Shown here: piece after piece, positions 30,290 through 38,801 of the stretch
How positions within the stretch are numbered: position 1 is the stretch's first letter
Layout of the letters: the number at the start of each line of letters is the position of its first letter
The notes under the pieces: model-generated
Seen by the model: the letters and a program-made list of their open reading frames with translations, nothing else
Database searches by the model: none
Told to the model about the DNA's origin: nothing
Position numbers and translations under genes: made by a program
Source: CBIFVZ01 sp966185765
GTDB lineage: Bacteria > Pseudomonadota > Gammaproteobacteria > Enterobacterales > Enterobacteriaceae
Assembly: GCA_966185765.1 (NCBI GenBank)
Contig: CBIFVZ010000028.1
Location: 1 to 40,582, forward strand
Direction: 5' to 3'
DNA length: 40,582 nucleotides

Positions 30290-31944
30290 TGTGGCAGATA
30301 CTCCACCACAGCCATACGGTCGATTATCTTTACAGCGTTAGGCGGCGGTAACGGCAGGTCGTTAATGGTGCCTTCACGGTTAAGTCGAATCAACAGACTA
30401 ATCGGCCCCTGTTGACGATGCTCTGCCAGCCAGTGGCTCAAGTCTTCCCAGGAAACAAAACGATCTTGTGCATCCGGGTAAGATAGTCCGTAGTTCAGCT
30501 CGCCTTTCTGACCAAGTAAGATAATGTCGCTGCGCTGAAGTTCCCAGGCTAACCCGGCGGCGATACCGACGTTGTTAGACAGCACATAGCGGCTGGCGGC
30601 CAGCTCAGCTCTGGCCTGGTCAATTATTTGCTGGGGCTGCTTGCTGTCAATCACCTGCTGTGGAATAGCAAAACCGACCAGCAGCGCGAGTATGAGTGGG
30701 CAACCTGCCGCCAGCGTCCATTGACTGGCACGGTTTCGCAGTGACATCCAGCCCACCAGCGCCCAGCCCCCAAATGCCAGAATGGCAAGCAGCGGTTTCA
30801 GGGATTCCGTTTCCCCCCACACGGGCTGTTTCAGCGGTCCCCACGGGGAAACGACTATCGCCGCAATGACGCCAACTAACCCAAAAGCCACATTGATAAC
30901 GCCGTTTATACGCAGGGCCAGGGCGCCGCGCTGTGCGGCATCCAGCCCGTAGCGCGCCATTAACAACGCCAGTGGCGCGAAACAGGGCAGGATATAGGTC
31001 GGCAGCTTGCCTTTTGCGATGCTGAAAAAAAGCAGCGGCATGAGGACCCAGCCAAGCAGGTAGAATGCGTGACCATCGCCGTCGCGCCCACGCCAGCCGC
31101 GCAGGAGCGCACCGGGCAGGAGCGCCAGCCACGGCAGACTGCCAGCAAGCAGGAACGGCAGATAATACCAGAACGGTGCAATGTGCTGGGCATCACTCTG
31201 CGCAAAGCGCTGAATGTGCTCAACCCAGAAGAAATAGTTCCAGAAGTCCGGCTCGCGAGCGGCAATGGCCAGACCCCAGGGCAGGATCGTGAGCGTGCAG
31301 ACCAGTATTGCAAGCCAACCCCAGGTCAATACCTCGCGCCAGCGCTTATGTACAATCACCCACGGCAGCACGCTGATGACCGGCACTGCCAGGGCCAGAA
31401 AGCCTTTTGTCATCACGCCCATGCCGCAGGCAATACCCAGTACAATCCAACTGCCTGCTTTGCCTGCCCGCGTACTGGCCTGGACCGCAGCCCAAAAAGC
31501 GCCCATACCCAGCGTTAACCAGAGCGTGATCATCGGGTCCAGCACGGCATAAGTGCCAATACTGTAGACCAGAAATGCCGTCAGATAGATGACGCCTGCC
31601 AGCACCGCAGTACGCCTGTCACGCCAGATTCGCCAGGCAAGCCACGCAACCAGCAGCGCGCTGAACGTGGTCGAGAGGACGGACCCGAAGCGCACAGAGA
31701 AGTTGTTGTGGCCAAACAACCACTGACCAAGGTTGTTAATCCAGTATCCGGCAACGGGCTTTTCGAAATAGCGCAGTTCGAGAAAGTGCGGCACAATCCA
31801 GTCGCCGGAAGTCAGCATCTCATGACTTATTTGCGCATAGCGGGTTTCATCAGGCTGCCACAGCAGACGAAACGGCAGAGGAATAAGGTAGTAGAGGGCA
31901 AAAAGCGCAATGAGCGCGACACCGTAACGAAGGGGTTTCATCAC
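30286..31944 (-). CDS. arnT: ArnT, lipid A 4-amino-4-deoxy-L-arabinose transferase
   Basis: 552-residue GT-C-fold glycosyltransferase (E. coli 550). It moves L-Ara4N from undecaprenyl phosphate to lipid A phosphates on the periplasmic side, giving polymyxin resistance. About 12 hydrophobic segments occupy residues 8-425, followed by a soluble periplasmic C-terminal domain. The catalytic first loop reads LLWQPDETRYAQISHEMLTSGDWIVPHFLELRYFEKPV with acidic residues in PDETR and the conserved FEKP. It overlaps arnD and arnE by four bases each. Confidence 0.97.
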   Translation of the reverse strand: MMKPLRYGVALIALFALYYLIPLPFRLLWQPDETRYAQISHEMLTSGDWIVPHFLELRYFEKPVAGYWINNLGQWLFGHNNFSVRFGSVLSTTFSALLVAWLAWRIWRDRRTAVLAGVIYLTAFLVYSIGTYAVLDPMITLWLTLGMGAFWAAVQASTRAGKAGSWIVLGIACGMGVMTKGFLALAVPVISVLPWVIVHKRWREVLTWGWLAILVCTLTILPWGLAIAAREPDFWNYFFWVEHIQRFAQSDAQHIAPFWYYLPFLLAGSLPWLALLPGALLRGWRGRDGDGHAFYLLGWVLMPLLFFSIAKGKLPTYILPCFAPLALLMARYGLDAAQRGALALRINGVINVAFGLVGVIAAIVVSPWGPLKQPVWGETESLKPLLAILAFGGWALVGWMSLRNRASQWTLAAGCPLILALLVGFAIPQQVIDSKQPQQIIDQARAELAASRYVLSNNVGIAAGLAWELQRSDIILLGQKGELNYGLSYPDAQDRFVSWEDLSHWLAEHRQQGPISLLIRLNREGTINDLPLPPPNAVKIIDRMAVVEYLPQ

Positions 31945-32840
31945 ATGGAGTCCTGCAATTGTTCACAACCCAGCCAGCCTTCACGTCCGGCTATCTCACC
32001 GCGTACCACCTGACCTTCGGGTAACGTGTTAAGGTCATCTGGCAGCAGCTCGCTGAGGGGGCAAAAGACAATGTCCTGCTGTGCGGCAAGCGTAAGCAAT
32101 TCAGAAAACTGCGAGGCAAAGGCAATACCCTCCACCTCGGCATGAATGGTATACACCGGCACGCCGCTATCCTGGTGGATGCGCTCAAGCAGATAGCGGT
32201 TAAAGTCACTGCTGTTGACGGCACTGCCGACCACTTCATCCCAGGTCGGTAGTGTTACCGGGATTTGCACGGTCGCATACTGCCCGTCTGCAAACCGAGG
32301 GCGAAACGGGCGCGTACCGCGGCAATCGCTGTTGTAACGAAAGCCGAACGACGCCTTGGCCGCAACGGTATGCGAGTCAGCGCGCCAGCCTGCGACCGCT
32401 GAGCAACTTACCTCAGCGCCGATAATAGCCTCAAGCGCGCGCAAGCCGCGTTCAACTTCCTGCCTCTGGCGCGCCTCGCTCCAGCGACCCGCATTGTGCT
32501 GCCAGCCGTGGTGATCCCAGGCGTGCAGACCGATTTCATGCTGAACAGCCGCTGCGCGGATAACCCCGGCATTACCTGCACCGATATTACGCCCCGGCCA
32601 GGCCGTACCTGCCAGCAGGATGTCCCAACCATAAAGCGATGCTGCGCGTGAGCGCAGCATTTTCCACAAAAACTTCGGTTTTATCAGGCGCCACAGATGG
32701 CGCCCCATATTATCCGGCCCGACGCTGAAGAAGAAACTCGCCCGCACGTCGTGCTGAGCCAGTATCTCCAGCAAGCGGGGAACACCATCGCGCGTGCCGC
32801 GAAAGGTGTCTACGTCAATACGTAATCCTACTTTCCTCAT
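31941..32840 (-). CDS. arnD: ArnD, undecaprenyl-phosphate-Ara4FN deformylase
   Basis: 299-residue NodB-type polysaccharide deacetylase family protein (E. coli 296). It removes the formyl group from undecaprenyl-phosphate-Ara4FN, committing the lipid to export. The metal-site start VGLRIDVDTFRGTRDGVPRLLEIL (residues 4-27) holds the catalytic aspartates, HAWDHHGWQ near 131-139 holds the histidines, and the later YTIHAEVEG is also typical. It overlaps arnA and arnT by four bases each. Confidence 0.96.
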   Translation of the reverse strand: MRKVGLRIDVDTFRGTRDGVPRLLEILAQHDVRASFFFSVGPDNMGRHLWRLIKPKFLWKMLRSRAASLYGWDILLAGTAWPGRNIGAGNAGVIRAAAVQHEIGLHAWDHHGWQHNAGRWSEARQRQEVERGLRALEAIIGAEVSCSAVAGWRADSHTVAAKASFGFRYNSDCRGTRPFRPRFADGQYATVQIPVTLPTWDEVVGSAVNSSDFNRYLLERIHQDSGVPVYTIHAEVEGIAFASQFSELLTLAAQQDIVFCPLSELLPDDLNTLPEGQVVRGEIAGREGWLGCEQLQDSM

Positions 32841-34819
32841 GAAGGTTTATCCGTTAGTTCCACCGTGCGCAGGAAGAAATCCAGTGTTTCGTCAACGGTC
32901 TGCTGCATTGCAATCGTCGGCTCCCAGTCGAGGCAACGTTTGGCGTTCTGGATGCTGGGCTTGCGGTGCTCTACATCCTGATAGCCTTTGCCGTAATAGT
33001 CGCTGCTTTCCACTTCGCGAAAGCCAGCAAATGGCGGGAAGCGGTCGCGCAACGGATGGCGTTCAAAGCTTTCCAGCAGCATCTGCGCCAGCGCTTTAAT
33101 GCTCGCTTCGTTGTTCGGGTTACCGATATTAATAATTTGACCGTCGCAGCGCTCGCCTTTGTTTTCAATAATACGAAACAGGGCTTCAATGCCGTCGCTG
33201 ATATCGGTAAAGCAGCGCTTCTGCTGGCCGCCTTCAATGAGCTTGATGGGTGAGCCTTCCACCAGATTGAGGATAAGCTGGGTAATGGCGCGTGAGCTGC
33301 CGATGCGGGCGGCGTTCAGACTGTCCAGGCGAGGTCCCATCCAGTTGAACGGGCGAAACAGGGTAAAACGTAGCCCTTCTTTTTCGCCATAGGCCCAGAT
33401 AACGCGGTCCAGTAACTGTTTTGAGACCGAGTAAATCCAGCGCTGCTTGTTGATGGGACCCACCACGAGGTTAGAGCTGTCTTCGTTGAAGTCTTTATCG
33501 GTGCACATGCCGTACACTTCAGACGTGGAAGGGAAGATGATGCGCTTGCGATACTTCACGCAGTTGCGGATGATTTTGAGGTTCTCTTCAAAATCAAGTT
33601 CGAAGACGCGCAGCGGGTTACGGGTGTATTCAATCGGCGTTGCGATAGCCACCAGCGGCAGCACCACGTCACATTTCTTGATGTGATATTCAATCCACTC
33701 AGAATGGATGCTGATATCACCTTCAACAAAGTGGAAGCGCGGGCAGTCGAGGAAGCGGGTAATCGCGTCAGTGCCGATATCCAGACCGTAGATTTCGTAA
33801 TTATCATCCTTGAGCAGGCGTTCAGTCAGGTGGTTACCGATAAAACCGTTAACCCCCAGGATAAGCACGCGCGTGCGACGCTTAACGGCGACTACCGGTG
33901 CATTGCCAAGCAGGGCGGCAGGTACCAGCCCCAGCGCGTGAGCAAGTTGCGTACCTTGCATATAAACGCCACGCTCGGTCTGGCCGGTGAGAATTTCCAG
34001 CGATCCCTCACCGCAGGCGACGATAAACGGCGTAACGGACAGCACTGTGCCGGGCCTGGCGCTACTTGCATTCTCATGCAGGCGTGATTTCCAGACGATA
34101 AATTTATTGGCACCTACGTAGCTAAACGCCCCTGGCCACGGGTCGGACACCGCGCGCACCAGATTGTGCAACTCACGTGCCGGACGCGCCCAGTCAAGAC
34201 GACCCTCTTCCGGCGTACGTTTACCCACATACGTGGCCTCGCTTTCATCCTGCGCCCGGCCCTGGACATTGCCTTCACGGATGGCAGGCAGAATGTCGCG
34301 TAGCATCTCCTGAGATGACTCACACAGCTTGCGGTGCAGCGTCAGTGCGACATCGTTATCGTTAATGGCGACTTTTTGCTGTGCAACGATGTCGCCTGCA
34401 TCAGCGCGTGCCACCATGCGGTGCAGCGTGACGCCGGTTTCGGTCTCGCCGTTTACCAGCACCCAGTTCAGTGGTGCGCGGCCACGGTATTTCGGCAGCA
34501 AAGAACCATGCAGGTTATAGGCACCGTGCTGTGCCGCGTTGAGAATGTCTGCACACAGTAGGTTGCGATAGTAGAAAGAGAAAATCACATCCGGGTTAAT
34601 CGCGCGAATGCGCTCAATCCACAGCGGGTGGTTAACATTGTCCGGCGCATAAACCGGAATACCTTGTTCGGCAGCAATACGTGAGACAGAACCAAAAAAC
34701 TGCGTTTCGTTAACGCTGTCAGCGTGGGTGAAGATGGCGGCGATGTCATACCCGGCTTCGAGTAGCGCATTAATCCCCGTACAGCCCATATCGTGATACG
34801 CAAAGACAACAGCTTTCAT
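32837..34819 (-). CDS. arnA: ArnA, bifunctional UDP-Ara4N formyltransferase/UDP-GlcA decarboxylase
   Basis: 660-residue two-domain enzyme, same length as E. coli ArnA. Residues 1-304 are the 10-formyl-THF-dependent formyltransferase with Asn102, His104 (YNLHGSLLPKYRGRAPLNW) and Asp140 intact. Residues 315-660 are the NAD-dependent oxidative decarboxylase of UDP-glucuronate, with the Rossmann motif GVNGFIGNHL (322-331), Ser433-Glu434 (FPSTSEVYG), Tyr463/Lys467 and Arg619 all present, so both activities are predicted. The ATG shares one base with the arnC stop (TAATG), and its end overlaps arnD by four bases. Confidence 0.98.
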   Translation of the reverse strand: MKAVVFAYHDMGCTGINALLEAGYDIAAIFTHADSVNETQFFGSVSRIAAEQGIPVYAPDNVNHPLWIERIRAINPDVIFSFYYRNLLCADILNAAQHGAYNLHGSLLPKYRGRAPLNWVLVNGETETGVTLHRMVARADAGDIVAQQKVAINDNDVALTLHRKLCESSQEMLRDILPAIREGNVQGRAQDESEATYVGKRTPEEGRLDWARPARELHNLVRAVSDPWPGAFSYVGANKFIVWKSRLHENASSARPGTVLSVTPFIVACGEGSLEILTGQTERGVYMQGTQLAHALGLVPAALLGNAPVVAVKRRTRVLILGVNGFIGNHLTERLLKDDNYEIYGLDIGTDAITRFLDCPRFHFVEGDISIHSEWIEYHIKKCDVVLPLVAIATPIEYTRNPLRVFELDFEENLKIIRNCVKYRKRIIFPSTSEVYGMCTDKDFNEDSSNLVVGPINKQRWIYSVSKQLLDRVIWAYGEKEGLRFTLFRPFNWMGPRLDSLNAARIGSSRAITQLILNLVEGSPIKLIEGGQQKRCFTDISDGIEALFRIIENKGERCDGQIINIGNPNNEASIKALAQMLLESFERHPLRDRFPPFAGFREVESSDYYGKGYQDVEHRKPSIQNAKRCLDWEPTIAMQQTVDETLDFFLRTVELTDKPS

Positions 34820-35799
34820 TAACGATGTTCCTCATGAGTGGCCGCGTTATCCTGGCGGACAACACGTTGAACGAAATAGCGGGGACGGGCGCGGACGTCA
34901 TTATAGATTCGACCGATATACTCACCCAGCAGACCCATACCGATAAACTGGGCGCCAATAAACATGAACAGCACGGCAAAAAGCATAAACACGCCTTCTG
35001 CTGCCCATTGCGGGCCTAAGGCCAGTCGCAGCACAACCAGCACAACGGAGAAAGCAAAGCCCAGAAGGGCGATCACACTGCCAAACACGCTCAACAGACG
35101 CAGCGGCGTGGTGGTCAGGCAAGTCACCAGGTCGTACATCAGGTTAATCAGGCGCATAAAACTGTATTTCGAATCACCAAACTCGCGCTCGGCGTGCATC
35201 ACCGGGATTTCTGTCGCGCGGCGAGCAAAGGTGTTGGCGAGAATGGGAATAAAGGTGCTGCGCTCATGGCAGTTAAGCATGGCATCAACAATGTGGCGGC
35301 GATAGGCGCGCAGCATACAGCCGTAATCACCCATTGCCTTGCCGGTTGCGCGCTGAATAAGTTTGTTTATCGTGCGTGAGGCACGCTTGCGAAACAGGCT
35401 GTCCTGACGGTTCTGGCGTACGGTGCCAACCACGTCATAACCTTCATCTGCCGTGCTCACCAGGCGTGGGATCTCTTCCGGTGGGTTCTGTAAATCGGCA
35501 TCCAGCGTAATGATAAGGTCGCCAGTGACGTGGCTGAAGCCGGCCATAATGGCAGAGTGCTGCCCGTAGTTGCGATTGAGCAGCACAGCGACCACGTGAC
35601 TACCTGGCGCTCGTGCGGCGTCGCACAGCAGACGAGCCGAGTCGTCGCTGCTGCCGTCGTCTACCAGCAGAATCTCATAGTCGCGCCCGGTGCTGGCGCA
35701 GGCGGCATCAGTCCGGCGTATCAACTCAGGCAGGCTTTCCTGTTCGTTGTACACCGGGATAACTACCGACACTTTGGTGACCGGAGGGGTGATAAACAT
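34819..35799 (-). CDS. arnC: ArnC, undecaprenyl-phosphate Ara4FN transferase
   Basis: 326-residue GT2-family transferase (E. coli 322) that loads Ara4FN from UDP onto undecaprenyl phosphate at the inner membrane. The GT-A part has VSVVIPVYNEQESLPELI, LLVDDGSSDDSA and the acidic DADLQNPPEEIPRLV; two C-terminal hydrophobic segments (about 230-290) anchor it, with FIGAQFIGMGLLGEYIGRIY conserved. A longer frame begins at 35853 inside arnB, but the ATG at 35799 gives MFITPPVTKVSVVIPVY and is one base after the arnB stop, so it is preferred. Confidence 0.96.
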   Translation of the reverse strand: MFITPPVTKVSVVIPVYNEQESLPELIRRTDAACASTGRDYEILLVDDGSSDDSARLLCDAARAPGSHVVAVLLNRNYGQHSAIMAGFSHVTGDLIITLDADLQNPPEEIPRLVSTADEGYDVVGTVRQNRQDSLFRKRASRTINKLIQRATGKAMGDYGCMLRAYRRHIVDAMLNCHERSTFIPILANTFARRATEIPVMHAEREFGDSKYSFMRLINLMYDLVTCLTTTPLRLLSVFGSVIALLGFAFSVVLVVLRLALGPQWAAEGVFMLFAVLFMFIGAQFIGMGLLGEYIGRIYNDVRARPRYFVQRVVRQDNAATHEEHR

Positions 35800-35800
35800 A

Positions 35801-36940
35801 TCAGCGTCCTGCAAGCTGATGGAGTGCGCGTATGACGCGGGTTGTGTCGTCATGGGTCATATCCGGGAAGAGAGGTATTGAACAGATGCGCGCGCTGTTC
35901 CACTCGCTGTTGGGTAAAGACAGGTCTGGAAAGCGTTCACGGTAGTACTTTTGTGTGTGCACGGCGCGAAAGTGCAGGCCGGTGCCGATGCCCTGGGCCT
36001 TGAGCTGTTCCATCAGCGTATCGCGGCTGATACCACAGCGCGCTTCGTCCACGCGAATAATAAACAGATGCCAGGCATGCTGGTGCTCCCACTGCGGAAT
36101 GGCCAACGGTTGAAACGGTGTATCGGCCAGTTCCTGCAGGTAACGCTGTGCGATGTCGTGACGGCGTTGGTTAGCGCGCTTAAGTTTGCCAAGCTGCACC
36201 AGCGCAAGCGCGGCGTTGATGTCGGCGAGGTTGTATTTAAAACCCGGCTCCAGTGCCTCTGCCTGCGGAGTACGCCCGTGGCTCTGCCTGTCCCAGGAGT
36301 CAACACCGAGGCCGTGGAACTTCAGGCTGCGGATGCGCGCAGCAAGTTTCTCGTCGTCTGTCACCACCAGCCCGCCCTCAGCGCAGGTCATATTTTTGAT
36401 GGCGTGAAAAGAGAAGATGGCAGTCCCGCGATGGCCGATATGCTTGCCTTTATAGTACGTACCTGCAGCATGGGCGGCGTCTTCAATGACAGGTATGCCG
36501 TGGCGCTCACCCAGGGCACGGATGGCATCAATATCAGCAGGCGCACCGGCGTAATGCACCGGGATAATGGCACGGGTACGCGGGGTGATGGCCGCAGCGA
36601 TAGCCTCAGGCGTTACCATCAACGTATCGCGGTCAACGTCAATCATCACGGGCGTTGCACCGCACTGGACAATCATATTAAGGGTGGAAACCCAGGTCAT
36701 GGAGGGGGTGATGACTTCGTCGCCAGGGCCAATATCGAGAGCGGCGAGCGTAACGTGCATACCGCCAGTGGCAGAGCTGACGGCAATAGCGAAGCGGTTG
36801 CCGGTTAATGTGCAGAAGGCTTCTTCGAGAGCCTGGTTTTTCGGGCCGGTGGTTATCCAGCCTGACTGCAGAACGTCTTTAAGCGCAGCAAACTCACTTT
36901 CGTCCATTGATGGACGAGAAAAAGGCAAAAATTCACTCAT
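35801..36940 (-). CDS. arnB: ArnB, UDP-Ara4O aminotransferase
   Basis: 379-residue PLP-dependent sugar aminotransferase of the DegT/DnrJ/EryC1 family (E. coli ArnB is of the same length class). It converts UDP-4-keto-pentose to UDP-L-Ara4N with glutamate as donor. The PLP Lys182 lies in IFSFHAIKNMTCAEGG; AVSSATGGMHVTLAAL and VIEDAAHAAGTYY contribute the cofactor pocket. First gene of arnBCADTEF. A PmrA-box-like site lies about 140 bp upstream, and a hairpin (36972-36996) sits in the leader. Ribosome-binding site GGGAAG. Confidence 0.97.
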   Translation of the reverse strand: MSEFLPFSRPSMDESEFAALKDVLQSGWITTGPKNQALEEAFCTLTGNRFAIAVSSATGGMHVTLAALDIGPGDEVITPSMTWVSTLNMIVQCGATPVMIDVDRDTLMVTPEAIAAAITPRTRAIIPVHYAGAPADIDAIRALGERHGIPVIEDAAHAAGTYYKGKHIGHRGTAIFSFHAIKNMTCAEGGLVVTDDEKLAARIRSLKFHGLGVDSWDRQSHGRTPQAEALEPGFKYNLADINAALALVQLGKLKRANQRRHDIAQRYLQELADTPFQPLAIPQWEHQHAWHLFIIRVDEARCGISRDTLMEQLKAQGIGTGLHFRAVHTQKYYRERFPDLSLPNSEWNSARICSIPLFPDMTHDDTTRVIRALHQLAGR

Positions 36941-36971
36941 GCGTCACACTTCCCGTAAAAGAGATCGCTTT

Positions 36972-36996
36972 TGCAGGTACACGAAGTACACCTGCA
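36972..36996 (-). other. Hairpin in the arnB leader
   Basis: TGCAGGT / ACCTGCA, a 7-bp stem with an 11-base loop in which GTAC and TAC can pair further. It lies 32 bp above the arnB start codon, with no U-tract, so an mRNA structure rather than a terminator. Confidence 0.4.
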
Positions 36997-37080
36997 TCAC
37001 CGGGGTAAAAATACCAGGCCAACAATCAAGCGGTGTTGTTATTAAATATTTAGTCAGAGGCTAAATGATGTCCCGCTAAG

Positions 37081-37097
37081 ATTAGGATAAAATTAAG
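37081..37097 (-). promoter_or_regulatory. PmrA (BasR) box upstream of arnB
   Basis: Minus strand CTTAAT-TTTAT-CCTAAT: the direct-repeat YTTAAK-N5-YTTAAK layout with a perfect first half and one mismatch in the second. It is in the expected direction and about 140 bp ahead of arnB, the known target of PmrAB. Confidence 0.65.
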
Positions 37098-37189
37098 ATG
37101 GCGCATTATGATAATGAAAATATATCGATTAGCCTCACTATCCCTGCACACGCGCGTATTACGGTAAAAATGGCAACAGGAGGGATTTG

Positions 37190-37339
37190 GTGAATTTAAA
37201 CGGCTTATCAACAGTAATGTTATTTTTAATTGAACTTTTTACGCTTAATTATATCGTGAAGAATATATCGTATTCACCCGTCACGCTATTTAAAACGGGG
37301 TTGGTAAGTTCTGATAAATGCAAAATAAAATTTTTTTGA
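37190..37339 (+). CDS. Candidate 49-residue small membrane peptide, unrecognised
   Basis: AT-rich ORF starting at GTG with the perfect Shine-Dalgarno AGGAGG six bases ahead. The predicted peptide begins (M)NLNGLSTVMLFLIELFTL, hydrophobic from about residue 6 to 23, and continues with a polar, lysine-containing tail ending KCKIKFF. It is divergent from arnB and precedes the nth terminator. I do not recognise it, the base composition is far richer in A+T than the neighbours, and no good promoter is obvious. It could be chance in AT-rich spacer; the strong ribosome-binding site is the main support. Confidence 0.35.
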   Translation: MNLNGLSTVMLFLIELFTLNYIVKNISYSPVTLFKTGLVSSDKCKIKFF

Positions 37340-37407
37340 TGGAATGTTTAGCGTTTCGCTTATGAACTCGACAAGCTTTTTAGAAAACTCGTAAAATAAA
37401 GCCAATA

Positions 37408-37439
37408 AAAAGGCCGTGCTTACTTGTGCACGACCTTTT
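37408..37439 (-). terminator. nth terminator (bidirectional shape)
   Basis: AAAAGG-C-CGTGC / GCACG-A-CCTTTT (37408-37439), 11 paired bases around one mismatch, with T-rich ends on both strands; 35 bp beyond the nth stop. Confidence 0.8.
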
Positions 37440-37473
37440 ATAGTTACATTTTATTTCACAGCATTAGCAGGGA

Positions 37474-38115
37474 TTACGGAATATACGTGTCCTTGTCACG
37501 AAACTCGCACAAATCTTCTATCAGACATGAGCCGCAGCGTGGCTTGCGGGCAATGCAGGTATAGCGACCGTGCAAAATCAGCCAGTGATGACAGTCAACC
37601 TTGAACCCGGCAGGAACAACCTTCAGCAGTTTCTCTTCGACTTGTTCAACGTTTTTGCCTGGCGCGAAGTTTGTGCGGTTGCAGACGCGAAAAATATGCG
37701 TGTCCACTGCAATGGTCGGCCAGCCAAAAGCCGTATTGAGCACCACGTTTGCGGTTTTACGCCCAACACCCGGCAGTGCTTCAAGTGCAGCCCGGTCTTC
37801 TGGCACCTCGCCACCGTGTTGTTCAATCAGAATGCGGCAGGTTTTAATAACGTTTTCGGCCTTGCTGTTAAACAGGCCAATTGTCTTGATGTAGTCCTTC
37901 ACGCCGTCAACGCCAAGCGCGAGTATGGCCTGAGGCGTGTTCGCCACCGGGTAAAGCCTGGCTGTCGCTTTGTTGACGCTGACATCCGTTGCCTGCGCTG
38001 ACAGCAGTACCGAAATCAGCAGCTCAAACGGTGAGGTAAAATTCAGCTCGGTAGTCGGGTGCGGATTGTTGTCCCGCAGCCGTGTGAGGATCTCCAGCCG
38101 TTTTGCCTTATTCAT
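37474..38115 (-). CDS. nth: Endonuclease III
   Basis: 213-residue base-excision repair DNA glycosylase/AP lyase (E. coli 211) acting on oxidised pyrimidines. The helix-hairpin-helix LEALPGVGRKTANVVLN holds catalytic Lys120, and Asp138 is in IAVDTHIFRV. The [4Fe-4S] cluster cysteines are 187, 194, 197 and 203 (spacing C-x6-C-x2-C-x5-C). Its start overlaps the rsxE stop by four bases, so it is the last gene of the rsx operon as in E. coli. Confidence 0.98.
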   Translation of the reverse strand: MNKAKRLEILTRLRDNNPHPTTELNFTSPFELLISVLLSAQATDVSVNKATARLYPVANTPQAILALGVDGVKDYIKTIGLFNSKAENVIKTCRILIEQHGGEVPEDRAALEALPGVGRKTANVVLNTAFGWPTIAVDTHIFRVCNRTNFAPGKNVEQVEEKLLKVVPAGFKVDCHHWLILHGRYTCIARKPRCGSCLIEDLCEFRDKDTYIP

Positions 38116-38801
38116 GATGCTTTCTCAGGTGCCCCTTCAATAACGCTACGCTGCGTTGCGCGTTTAGTTTTCATTTTCTCATCAATCAGGTATTTCACCG
38201 CCAGCATAAGCCCTAAACCAATAAACGCACCCGGCGGCAGCATTGCCAGCAGGAAAGGCGTATCGGTATGGAACACTTCCACCCGCAGTACTTTAGCCCA
38301 GTCACCCAGTAGTGAATCGGCACCGTTAAATAGCGTACCATTGCCGAGGATTTCACGCATTGAGCCGAGTACAAACATGGCGCTGGTGGCACCAAGGCCG
38401 ATAGCCAGCCCGTCCAGCGCAGAGTGAAATACGCCATTTTTGGCTGCGAAAGCCTCCGCACGGCCCACCACAATGCAGTTAGTAACGATAAGTGGAATAA
38501 AGATGCCAAGCGACTGATACAGGCCAAACGCATAAGCGTTGATAAGCATCTGTACCACGCTCACGACGGCTGCGATGATCATCACGTAAATCGGAATGCG
38601 CACCGCAGGTGGCATCCAGCGACGAAACGCTGAAATCGACAGGTTGGTCAACGTCAGCACAAGCGTGGTAGCAAGCCCGAGGCCGAGTGCATTGGTGGCC
38701 GTTGAGGTTACGGCCAACAGTGGACACATTCCCAGCAGTTGGACCAGTGCCGAGTTATTTTTCCATAACCCATCGACAAAAATTTGTTTGATGCTGGTCA
38801 T
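38112..38801 (-). CDS. rsxE: RsxE, electron transport complex membrane subunit
   Basis: 229-residue inner-membrane subunit of the Rsx (Rnf-like) complex, which in E. coli keeps the SoxR iron-sulfur cluster reduced and so switches off the superoxide response. About six hydrophobic segments; conserved LWKNNSALVQLLGMCPLLAVTSTATNALGLG at the N-terminus and NCIVVGRAEAFAAKNG in the middle. Overlaps rsxG and nth by four bases each. Confidence 0.97.
   Translation of the reverse strand: MTSIKQIFVDGLWKNNSALVQLLGMCPLLAVTSTATNALGLGLATTLVLTLTNLSISAFRRWMPPAVRIPIYVMIIAAVVSVVQMLINAYAFGLYQSLGIFIPLIVTNCIVVGRAEAFAAKNGVFHSALDGLAIGLGATSAMFVLGSMREILGNGTLFNGADSLLGDWAKVLRVEVFHTDTPFLLAMLPPGAFIGLGLMLAVKYLIDEKMKTKRATQRSVIEGAPEKAS

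Noticed and set aside
34819..35853. ArnC start at 35853 inside arnB
   Set aside because: Would add 18 non-conserved residues; the ATG at 35799 gives the family N-terminus one base after the arnB stop.
37088..37107. TTAAG...GCATTA resembling an end of the MITE at 10525-10667
   Set aside because: Only a short match, one base shorter between conserved blocks, no partner end and no target duplication nearby; probably chance in AT-rich spacer overlapping the PmrA box.
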